Source: CG1-02-33-12 sp964403775
GTDB lineage: Archaea; Nanobdellota; Nanobdellia; Woesearchaeales; CG1-02-33-12
DNA length: 6,558 nt
Assembly: GCA_964403775.1 (NCBI GenBank)
Contig: CAYOHL010000047.1
Coordinates: forward strand, 1 to 6,558
Direction of reading: 5' to 3'
Program-made: the position numbers and the translations under genes
Shown: positions 1 to 6,000 of the stretch, piece after piece
Layout: each line of letters starts with the position of its first letter
How positions within the stretch are numbered: the first letter of the stretch is position 1
The notes under the pieces: generated by a model
The model's database searches: none
Seen by the model: the letters and a program-made list of their open reading frames with translations, nothing else
What the model was told of the DNA's origin: nothing

Positions 1-5
1 GTCAA

Positions 6-27
6 ACCAGCATCTTTAGATGCTGGT
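6..27. terminator. Perfect 9-bp hairpin spanning the stop codon of the nucleotidyltransferase gene
   Basis: Bases 6-14 (ACCAGCATC) are the exact reverse complement of 19-27 (GATGCTGGT), leaving a 4-nt loop TTTA at 15-18. The loop contains the complement of the TAA stop (16-18) of the minus-strand gene, so the right arm encodes its last residues and the left arm lies just past the stop. Read on the minus strand the stem is followed only by TTTGAC before the window ends, so a long U-tract is not seen. It may be a transcription terminator, an mRNA 3'-end stabiliser or a dispersed repeat. The hairpin is certain; its role is inferred. Confidence 0.45.
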
Positions 28-543
28 AGGAGTTTTCTGTGGATTTTTATGATATAATATTTTTCCCTTATTGTCAATCTCTTTTTTAATCTTACTATGC
101 AAATGATTATAAACCTGTACATCTACCTTTTGGTTAACTTTGCCTGAAATCCTTTTTCTAAAGAGAGCTGATTCTTTTATAGTTATTTTATCAAATTTTA
201 CTACTATATCTATATCAGATTTAAAAGTAAGTTTATTCTCAACCAGAGAACCAAATAATAAGACTTCTTTAATTTTTTTGAAAAGAGCATCATTTAGAAT
301 AGCTTCTCTTGCTTCTTCAATCATTTTTTTTATTTCAGATCCTTTCTTAAGCTTAAATTCTTCAGAGAATCCGGATGCTTCTTTAATAAATTCAAGCTTC
401 TGCCTTATATCTCTTGAAAGCCTATTCTTTTCTGACTGTGTTAGGTTTACACCTAATAATTGTTTTTCAATTATCTTTAATTCCCCCTTGCCAAATACTT
501 TTCTGGCATTTTTACTTGAATTCAAAAATCTTAATAAGCTCAT
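16..543 (-). CDS. Pol-beta-superfamily nucleotidyltransferase domain protein (175 aa)
   Basis: The protein has the nucleotidyltransferase signature LLFGSLVENK...SDIDIVV: Gly98-Ser99, ten residues, then Asp110-x-Asp112. A third acidic residue, Asp141, lies in KVDVQVYN, so all three metal-binding carboxylates expected of the minimal nucleotidyltransferase (MNT) fold are present and the enzyme should be active. Residues 1-90 are a basic, helical, non-catalytic N-terminal region (GKGELKIIEKQLLG, LTQSEKNRLSRDIRQKLEFI). I believe this segment recurs in front of archaeal nucleotidyltransferase domains, but I cannot name it or show that it binds DNA. The ATG at 541-543 has no Shine-Dalgarno sequence and follows a TATA-like box and two palindromes, so its control looks transcriptional. 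The family includes antibiotic adenylyltransferases and MNT antitoxins paired with HEPN proteins. No HEPN gene is visible here, though the left side is cut off. The substrate is unknown. G+C is clearly lower than in the neighbouring SSB gene. Confidence 0.88.
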   Translation of the reverse strand: MSLLRFLNSSKNARKVFGKGELKIIEKQLLGVNLTQSEKNRLSRDIRQKLEFIKEASGFSEEFKLKKGSEIKKMIEEAREAILNDALFKKIKEVLLFGSLVENKLTFKSDIDIVVKFDKITIKESALFRKRISGKVNQKVDVQVYNHLHSKIKKEIDNKGKILYHKNPQKTPTSI

Positions 544-548
544 TTTAA

Positions 549-589
549 ATAACCATAATCAAGGTTATAATAACCATAATGAAGGTTAT
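549..589. promoter_or_regulatory. Tandem palindromic operator, two 20-bp units with 21-bp period
   Basis: Unit 1 (549-568) is ATAACCATAATCAAGGTTAT and unit 2 (570-589) is ATAACCATAATGAAGGTTAT; they differ at one base. Each has perfect 6-bp arms, ATAACC and GGTTAT, around an 8-bp centre. The junction GGTTATaATAACC (563-575) is itself a dyad. The 21-bp period equals two helical turns, so two dimers would sit on the same DNA face. The block lies between the TATA-like box (589-597) and the start codon (543) of the minus-strand nucleotidyltransferase, where an archaeal repressor would block initiation. The bound protein is not identified; autoregulation is possible. In RNA each unit could instead fold into a 6-bp stem. 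The repeats are certain and the operator role is inferred. Confidence 0.7.
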
Positions 590-597
590 ATTTAAAT
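589..597 (-). promoter_or_regulatory. TATA-like box of the nucleotidyltransferase gene
   Basis: Read on the minus strand this is ATTTAAATA, close to the archaeal TATA consensus TTTAWATA, preceded by an A-rich stretch (AAAACAAAAC) that could serve as BRE. Placing initiation about 25 nt downstream puts it near 567, at the edge of the first palindrome, and leaves a leader of about 24 nt before the ATG at 543. An alternative AT-rich box at 630-638 exists further upstream. Confidence 0.5.
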
Positions 598-603
598 GTT
601 TTG

Positions 604-642
604 TTTTCTTAAGAAAATTACCCTTTCTTTTATAAAAAGAAA
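604..642. repeat. Two AT-rich perfect dyads in the divergent intergenic region
   Basis: 604-617 is the perfect 14-bp palindrome TTTTCTTAAGAAAA. 624-642 has 8-bp arms TTTCTTTT and AAAAGAAA around ATA; its centre, TTTATAAA, also resembles a bidirectional TATA box. A further short direct repeat, GTTCATAA, occurs at 659-666 and 674-681. In DNA this AT-rich such dyads can arise by chance, so regulatory meaning is uncertain. I see no small gene in 544-768. Confidence 0.35.
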
Positions 643-711
643 CTCTTATATGCTTATAGTTCATAAACAAATTGTTCATAATCTATAAACTAAAATATTG
701 TCAGCTGAAAT

Positions 712-727
712 AAAAAGATATTTAAAT
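712..727 (+). promoter_or_regulatory. BRE/TATA-like promoter of the SSB gene
   Basis: AAAAAG (712-717) followed by ATATTTAAAT (718-727) fits an archaeal BRE plus TATA box. Initiation about 25 nt downstream would fall near 748, giving a leader of about 20 nt that holds the ribosome binding site at 756-762 before the ATG at 769. Confidence 0.55.
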
Positions 728-755
728 CATCTGCTTTTTCTTTAGCTAAAATATA

Positions 756-762
756 GAAGGTG
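756..762 (+). promoter_or_regulatory. Ribosome binding site that selects ATG 769
   Basis: GAAGGTG resembles the archaeal Shine-Dalgarno sequence GGAGGTG with one mismatch and ends six bases before the ATG at 769. It overlaps an upstream in-frame GTG (760), which would therefore lie inside the ribosome binding site; this argues for the ATG start. Confidence 0.7.
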
Positions 763-768
763 TTAATA

Positions 769-1125
769 ATGGCAATAAAAGATTTGGAAATAAGACAAAG
801 AAATGTTGATATTGTAGCAGAAGTCGTTGAGATAGGCGAAGTCCGTGAATTCAACAAATTTGGCAGGCCAGGAAGGGTTGCAACTGCAAAAATCAAGGAC
901 GAAACAGGAGAAATAAGCCTGACATTATGGAACGAGGATATTGACAGGGTTAAGGTAGGGGACACAATCAGGATTAAGAACGGCTTTGTCAATGAGTGGC
1001 AGGGCACAGCCCAGCTGACCACAGGAAGAATGGGCAGTTTGGAGGTTCTCAGCAAAGCAGATGAAGGCTCAGAAGCAGAGCCCGAACCTTCAGGGGAAGA
1101 TTCTGCTGAAGAAGACATTGAATAA
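769..1125 (+). CDS. Single-domain OB-fold ssDNA-binding protein, crenarchaeal SSB / human SOSS-B type (118 aa)
   Basis: It binds single-stranded DNA during replication and repair, and possibly RNA. Residues 1-96 form one OB fold: IRQRNVDIVAEVVEIGEVREF (strand 1), VATAKIKDETGEISLTLW (strands 2-3), VGDTIRIKNGFVNEWQGTAQL (strands 4-5). The pattern follows Sulfolobus SSB closely, including DETG..SLTLW and the turn before the last strands. Trp54, Phe73 and Trp77 occupy the places of its DNA-stacking aromatics Trp56, Trp75 and Phe79, with Trp and Phe exchanged at the last two. A flexible acidic tail (about 98-118, rich in Glu, Asp, Ser and Pro) matches the protein-interaction tail of simple SSBs. 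There is no zinc finger or second OB domain, so it is not a eukaryote-like RPA large subunit. The start is set by the ribosome binding site at 756-762. tRNA-Phe begins 27 bp after the stop and may share the transcript. Confidence 0.9.
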   Translation: MAIKDLEIRQRNVDIVAEVVEIGEVREFNKFGRPGRVATAKIKDETGEISLTLWNEDIDRVKVGDTIRIKNGFVNEWQGTAQLTTGRMGSLEVLSKADEGSEAEPEPSGEDSAEEDIE

Positions 1126-1152
1126 AAATTAAACTGATTTTATTCTGTTTAT

Positions 1153-1250
1153 GGGGCGATAGCTCAGCCTGGAAAATAGTTAGACTGTTTGGGTAAGAGA
1201 GCGCATGGCTGAAGACCATGGTGTCCGGGATTCAAATTCCCGTCGCCCCA
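1153..1250 (+). tRNA. tRNA-Phe (GAA) with an intron in the D-loop
   Basis: The cloverleaf can be read completely. The acceptor stem GGGGCGA (1153-1159) pairs perfectly with TCGCCCC (1243-1249), followed by discriminator A1250; CCA is not encoded. The D stem is GCTC/GAGC (1162-1165/1199-1202). The anticodon stem CATGG/CCATG (1204-1208/1216-1220) encloses CTGAAGA, giving anticodon GAA at 1211-1213. The variable loop is GTGTC, and the T arm CGGGA-TTCAAAT-TCCCG (1226-1242) is intact. The D-loop is 33 nt instead of about 9, explained by a 24-nt intron at 1173-1196. After splicing the molecule is 74 nt with D-loop AGCCTGGGA, which has the same layout as crenarchaeal tRNA-Phe. A short T-rich stretch (TTCTTTT, 1251-1257) could end transcription. 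No convincing promoter of its own is seen upstream, so read-through from the SSB gene is possible. Confidence 0.93.
1173..1196 (+). other. Noncanonical BHB intron of tRNA-Phe (24 nt, between tRNA positions 19 and 20)
   Basis: A bulge-helix-bulge motif can be drawn. The outer helix is the D stem (an A1166/A1198 mismatch sits between it and the core). The central 4-bp helix is 1167-1170 (GCCU) with 1191-1194 (GGGU), two G-C and two G-U pairs. The 3-nt bulges are 1171-1173 (GGA) and 1195-1197 (AAG). The inner helix is 1174-1179 (AAAUAG) with 1185-1190 (CUGUUU), with a 5-nt loop. Cutting after the second bulge base on each side removes 1173-1196 and joins G19 to G20, restoring the invariant G18-G19. 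It is too short to encode anything. Removal would need a splicing endonuclease that accepts noncanonical sites. Confidence 0.85.
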
Positions 1251-1253
1251 TTC

Positions 1254-1281
1254 TTTTAAAACGAAAGCTTAATTAATAAAT
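1254..1281 (+). promoter_or_regulatory. Possible promoter of the deacetylase-glycosyltransferase unit
   Basis: Two TATA-like boxes lie between the tRNA and the deacetylase: TTTTAAAA (1254-1261) and TTAATTAATAAAT (1269-1281, preceded by the purine-rich GAAAG). The second box lies about 25 nt before the ATG at 1299 and would give a leaderless mRNA. That agrees with the poor ribosome binding site: AGGT at 1293-1296 is only two bases from the ATG. Confidence 0.4.
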
Positions 1282-1298
1282 GCTTTTTATTTAGGTCT

Positions 1299-1943
1299 AT
1301 GAAGGAATCTGTATTTGTTATATGCGCTCACTCTGATGACCAGATACTTGGGCCAGGAGGAACAATTGCAAAGTATGCCAAGGAAGGAAAAGAAATATTT
1401 ACTATTATCTTATCTTATGGTGAAACATCCCATGTCTGGCTTAAAAAAAAGGTTAGCGTTGAGATAAGGGTTAAGGAAGCACAAAATGCAGACAAAGTGA
1501 TTGGAGGTTCTGGTGTTGTCTTCTTTGGCTTAACAGAGGGAAAATTCTTAGAGGAAGCTGAGGACAAAAAAATTAAAGACAGAATCAAGGGGCTGATTAA
1601 GGAAAAAAATCCAGCCAAAATATTTACCCATTCTGTTGATGATGCCCATGATGACCACAGGGCTGTCTATAAGATGGTTGTGGAACTAACAGACGAAATT
1701 AATTACAAAGGGGATTTGCTGAGTTTTGATATCTGGCATATTGTGGATTTCAAGAAAAGGGAAAAACCAAAGCTTTACGTTGACATTACAGATACATTTA
1801 AGACAAAACTTAAGGCATTAAAGTGCTTTGAAAGCCAGAAACTAGTAATGCTGTTTCCTTATATTAACGTTTATATAAAGGCATTTATAAATGGGTTAAA
1901 AAATGACTGCAAATATGCAGAAAAATTTTACAAAATAAAATGA
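1299..1943 (+). CDS. PIG-L/LmbE-family zinc-dependent N-deacetylase (214 aa)
   Basis: The family removes an acetyl group from N-acetylglucosamine-type sugars using a catalytic zinc. The first motif is CAHSDDQILGPGG: His11 and Asp14 are the expected zinc ligands and Asp13 the general base. The usual AHPDDE reads HSDDQ here, with Ser for Pro12 and Gln for Glu15. The second motif is THSVDDAHDDHRAVY, with His117 and His120 in the places of the MshB HPDH histidines (His120 the third ligand). The Rossmann-like start (SVFVICAHSDD, IFTIILSYG) is complete and the length is normal. No signal peptide or membrane segment is evident, so it should be cytoplasmic. The glycosyltransferase gene starts within its stop codon (ATGA at 1940-1943), indicating translational coupling and a shared pathway. 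Substrate unknown: a nucleotide sugar product, a lipid-linked sugar or a small-molecule glycoside are all possible. Confidence 0.88.
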   Translation: MKESVFVICAHSDDQILGPGGTIAKYAKEGKEIFTIILSYGETSHVWLKKKVSVEIRVKEAQNADKVIGGSGVVFFGLTEGKFLEEAEDKKIKDRIKGLIKEKNPAKIFTHSVDDAHDDHRAVYKMVVELTDEINYKGDLLSFDIWHIVDFKKREKPKLYVDITDTFKTKLKALKCFESQKLVMLFPYINVYIKAFINGLKNDCKYAEKFYKIK

Positions 1944-3079
1944 AAAAAATTTTGATAGCAACAGACTCTTTTCTCCCAAGGTGGGATGGTATTGCAAGAT
2001 TTCTTAATGAAATCCTACCTAAGCTTTCAGCTGATTATGATATCACTGTTATTGCACCAAGATTCAATGGCCAACTGGCAGAGTTCAAAAATATTAGCAT
2101 TATCAGGATACCACTTTCAAGAATCCGTGTTGGGGATTATACTCCTGCTAAATTTTGCATTAGAAAAGTTATAAAAGCTGTTAAGCAAGCAGATATAGTT
2201 TGGACCCAGACAATAGGTCCAATAGGTGCTCCTGCGATACTAGCTGCAAGATTTTTTAGAAAACCCCTTACTGCATACATACACTCTATTGAATGGGAGC
2301 TCTTCACAAAGAGCCTCTCGCCAACTAATCCATTAAGAAAAATAGTCTATTTTTTTACTAAAAGAGTTACAAGATTCCTGTACAACAAATGCAGCCTGTT
2401 ATTAGTCCCCTCATTAGAGGTTGCAGAAATATTAAACTGGCATAATATAATCACAAAGAAAAAAGTTGTACATCTTGGAACAGACACACTTAAGTTTAAG
2501 CCAGCAGAGGATAAAAAGGCTGCAAAGGAAAAAATAGGACTTAATCCTGAAAATAAGGTTATTGGATTCTCAGGAAGAATCGGTCGTGAAAAGGATTTGA
2601 TAACCCTTTACAGGGCATTTTTAAGATTAAGAAAACTAAACAATAACCTTATATTGCTAATCATAGGAAAGGGAATCCAGGAACTAAGGCTTATGCTCGA
2701 GTCAAAAAAAGATGTTGTTGTTGTTGAATCTGCTGATGATATTGTTCCATATTTACAGGCAATGGACATTTATGTGATGCCTTCATTAACAGAAACATCA
2801 TCTTTATCAACAATGGAGGCAATGTCATGCGGCATCGCAGTTGTTTCAACACCTGTCGGCTATATCAAGTATTACATAAAGGATAGTTATAATGGACTTT
2901 TCTTCAGCAAGCAGAATCCATATGAACTCTCAAAAAAGCTTTATGCTCTTCTGGAAAACAAAAAACTGAGGATAAAATTAGGAGAAAATGCAAGAAAAAC
3001 CATTATAGCATTTTACAACTGGGACAAAACAACCGATGGAATAAAGAATGCACTAGAAGAGCTTATATCTTCAGGCTGA
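1940..3079 (+). CDS. GT4-family (GT-B fold) glycosyltransferase (379 aa)
   Basis: A retaining glycosyltransferase that moves a sugar from a nucleotide donor to an unknown acceptor. The N-terminal Rossmann domain starts KKILIATDSFLPRWDGIARFL, with the acceptor-side Gly17 loop. The C-terminal donor domain (about 180-379) has the GT4 elements: GFSGRIGREKD with Arg213 and Lys218 as phosphate-contact residues, IIGKG (242-245), and the E-x7-E motif Glu285/Glu293 in PSLTETSSLSTMEAMSCG. The usual GFGL between the glutamates is TSSL here. A basic, aromatic stretch (about 124-150: KSLSPTNPLRKIVYFFTKR onward) could attach the enzyme to the inner membrane face, as in PimA-like enzymes; no transmembrane helix is seen. 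It has no ribosome binding site and starts inside the deacetylase stop codon. Its last 17 bp overlap the convergent smc gene. Relatives paired with PIG-L enzymes include PIG-A, MshA and BshA, but the acceptor cannot be assigned. Confidence 0.88.
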   Translation: MKKILIATDSFLPRWDGIARFLNEILPKLSADYDITVIAPRFNGQLAEFKNISIIRIPLSRIRVGDYTPAKFCIRKVIKAVKQADIVWTQTIGPIGAPAILAARFFRKPLTAYIHSIEWELFTKSLSPTNPLRKIVYFFTKRVTRFLYNKCSLLLVPSLEVAEILNWHNIITKKKVVHLGTDTLKFKPAEDKKAAKEKIGLNPENKVIGFSGRIGREKDLITLYRAFLRLRKLNNNLILLIIGKGIQELRLMLESKKDVVVVESADDIVPYLQAMDIYVMPSLTETSSLSTMEAMSCGIAVVSTPVGYIKYYIKDSYNGLFFSKQNPYELSKKLYALLENKKLRIKLGENARKTIIAFYNWDKTTDGIKNALEELISSG

Positions 3080-6000
3080 CGATGTTGCTGACTCCGTTGG
3101 TCCCCATGGAAACACCATAAAGCGTATCTGCGTCTGTTATTACAGCATCATTGTGCGATATTACAACATACTGCGCTCTTTCAGAATATTTTCTGATAAG
3201 TTTTGCAAGCTTCTCTGAGTTCTGCTTGTCAAGCGCAGCATCAACCTCATCGAAAACATAGAATGACGCCGGCTTATAGTCCTGAATTGCAAATATAAAT
3301 GCAAGGGCTGTCAAGCTCTTCTCCCCGCCTGACAATGAGTGTATGTCCATGAATTTTTTGCTGGTTATCTTAACTTTTATTCTTAGGCCGCCCTCAAATG
3401 GCTCTTTCTCATTCTCCAGGACAATGGATGCAAGTCCTTTTGATGTAAGCTTTGAAAAGATGTTCTTAAAGTTTTCATTAACTGCATTAAAACTGACCAT
3501 AAACAGCTCTTTTTTCTTGCTCTCAACCTCATCTATCATTGCAACAACATCCTTTTTCTCTCCTGCAAGCCTTTCTTTTTTCTCAAGCAGTTTTTTATAC
3601 TCTTTTTCTATATTATCGTAAACCTCCAATGCCCTCATATTAACAGCACCAAACTCCCCTATAAGTGCCTCAAACCTGTTTATTTCCCTTTTAAGCGATT
3701 CCTCGCTTTTTTCCTCCAACAGCTCGATGTCCTCGTACTGCTCAAAATCCTTTTTCAGGCCAGCGAGCTCTGCCTTGACCTCAACATTTTTCATTGATAA
3801 ATTATTCATTCTTGTTTCAGTGCCCCTGTTCTGGTCTTCCTTGTTCATTATGCTGCTTTCAGTTTTGAGGATATAATTGTTAATATCATCCCTTGTCTTG
3901 AACAATCCCTTGAATCTTGTTCTGAACTCTTTCTGCCCCTTTTCCCTCTCAATTAATAGTCTACTCTGTTTTTTTATCCTTTCCTTTATCTGCTCAAGCT
4001 CTAAGGTAAAATCCTTTTTTTCCTTTTCCTGCTCCTTGAGTATTCTTGTTATGTTTTCTTCATCCCTTTTCAATATGTCATTTATCTGTGTATTCATGCT
4101 GCTTATCTTTGAGTCAAGCTCAAGAATATCATTTCTTAATTCTTGCTTTTTCTCCTCAAAGCTATTAATCTCAGCCAGCAATGTTGGATTTCTCAATCCG
4201 CTTATTTTTATTCTCAGCTCCTGTTTTCTTGTTTTTATTTCAGCCAGTTTCCTGTTACAGCTGGCTATTTTCTCTTCTGTCTCTGCTATCTGCCTATTGA
4301 TGGATTTTAACTCATTTTCCAAGCCTGTTTTTTGTTTTTTGGAAACCTCTATATCCCCTGTTTCAAGATGAAGGCCTTTTTCTGATTTTATTATTTCGCC
4401 CTCAAGGGCTGATTTTTCATTTCTTAATGCAAGGAGATTGTTTTCCACTTCCCTCCTTCTGTTTTCAAGCGTAACAACAAGATTCTGCTGTTCAGCAATT
4501 TTTTTCTCATAATCAGAAAGGTCTTTTGCAAGGTCTTCCTGCTGAAAACCAAGCCCTGATTTTTTCCTGTAGCCACCTTTCATTGCGCCGCTTGTTTCAA
4601 TTAAATCGCCCTCAAGGGTTACCATCCTGAAGCTTCCTATGCCAAGGCGCTGGGCAACATTAATGTTATCAATCACAATAGTATTTCCAAACACATAGGA
4701 GAATGCATTCTTGAATTTCCTGTCAAATGACACCAAATTAATAGCCAGGTCATGAACCCCGTTTGAAGATAATATGTTTTTTAGCTCTGGATTTGGTGCT
4801 GCTGGCTTTATTTTGTTTAATGGCAGAAAGTTTGCGACCCCGAGCTTTTTAGTCCTGAGATATTTTATGCAGGTTTCAGCAACCTTGTCATCATCAACAA
4901 TGATGCTCTGTATCCTTGAGCCAGCTGCAACCTCCAGGGCAAGCGAATATTTTGAGGAAACATTGCCCAAGCCAGCAACAGTTCCATAAATCCCCTTAAT
5001 CTGGCTTTTTTGGTCAAGAATCTTTTTAACAGCAATATTTGCAGATGCTCTTTCCCTAATCCCTATGTTTTTTACCTTTAGCTTCTCAAGCTCCTCTCTT
5101 AAAGTAAGCAGTTTTTCCCTTGATTTGGATAACTGTGCTGAAAGTGATGAGTCCTCATTAAGAAGCCTGTTTAATTCAAGGGTCTTTTTCTTGAAATCCT
5201 GCTTTTTTTTAGTTAGTTCCTCTATCTCCTTTTTGCTTTCTTTTTCAACATCAAGAACCTTCTGCATTATGGCATTAATGCTCTGGATATGATATTCTGC
5301 CTTGTCTTTTTCTCTTAGCAGTTCCTGCTGTTTTTCCCTTAAAGCCTGTATCTCTTTCTGTCCGTTTTCTTCCTCTTTTTCTACTTCCTCAATTTCTTTC
5401 TCAATCTCGTCCAGATTGTCAATCTTATTTTTTTCCTTGAAATTTTTAATAGATTCATTAAGCCCTGATATGTCCTTGTTTTTTTCTTTCTTCTGCTTTT
5501 CAAGGTTAAAAATATCTGATAAAAAACCCTCAATCTTCTGATGAATCTCTGTAAGGTCCTTTTGCAGCTGGTTTTTTCTTGAATCAATCTTTACAAGCTC
5601 ATTCTCGCATGTGGCTATTCTTGTCTTGTTTGTCTCAATGTCAACCCTTAGCTGCTCAACCCCCTTCTGAATATCGAGCTGTTCCTTTTCACCTTTTTCC
5701 TCAATCTCATTTGTTATTTTTGTTATTTCATTTCTTTTCCCGCTAACTGTTTTTTTCAAAGCAGCTATCTCACGCTGGACCTTTGCTATTTTTTCATTGC
5801 AGCTTTTAATCTCATCCCCAAGTTTTTTTTGCTCTTCTTCCTTTTTTGTTATCTGGATGTTGATAAAGGTTGCCCTGTTCTGCTTTATGCTGTCATTCAT
5901 CTTCTTATACTTAAGAGCCTGGTCCCTTTCTGATTTTAGCTCCTTTAGGTATGTTTCTCTTTCTGCTAGTATAATATCAGCTTCCTTTAGCTTGGCCTCA

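Noticed and set aside
16..543. MNT/HEPN toxin-antitoxin module
   Set aside because: No HEPN gene is visible on the right side, and the protein is longer than a bare MNT antitoxin; the left neighbour is outside the window, so it remains only a possibility.
549..589. Start of a CRISPR array
   Set aside because: Only two units separated by a single base, with no spacers and no cas gene; the symmetry and location fit an operator.
140..595. Open plus-strand frame of 151 codons opposite the nucleotidyltransferase
   Set aside because: Its product is Ser/Phe/Leu-rich antisense of a gene with a clear catalytic motif, it runs through the palindromes, and it has no ribosome binding site or family resemblance.
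760..768. Upstream GTG start for the SSB gene
   Set aside because: The GTG lies inside the ribosome binding site GAAGGTG; the ATG at 769 has proper spacing.
1153..1250. tRNA pseudogene or split tRNA half
   Set aside because: All stems pair perfectly and the extra D-loop bases form a BHB whose removal restores a normal tRNA, so a cis intron explains everything.
1299..3079. Firm assignment as mycothiol, bacillithiol or GPI biosynthesis genes
   Set aside because: The enzyme pair is shared by all these pathways, but no cysteine ligase, inositol enzyme or other pathway-specific gene is in the window.
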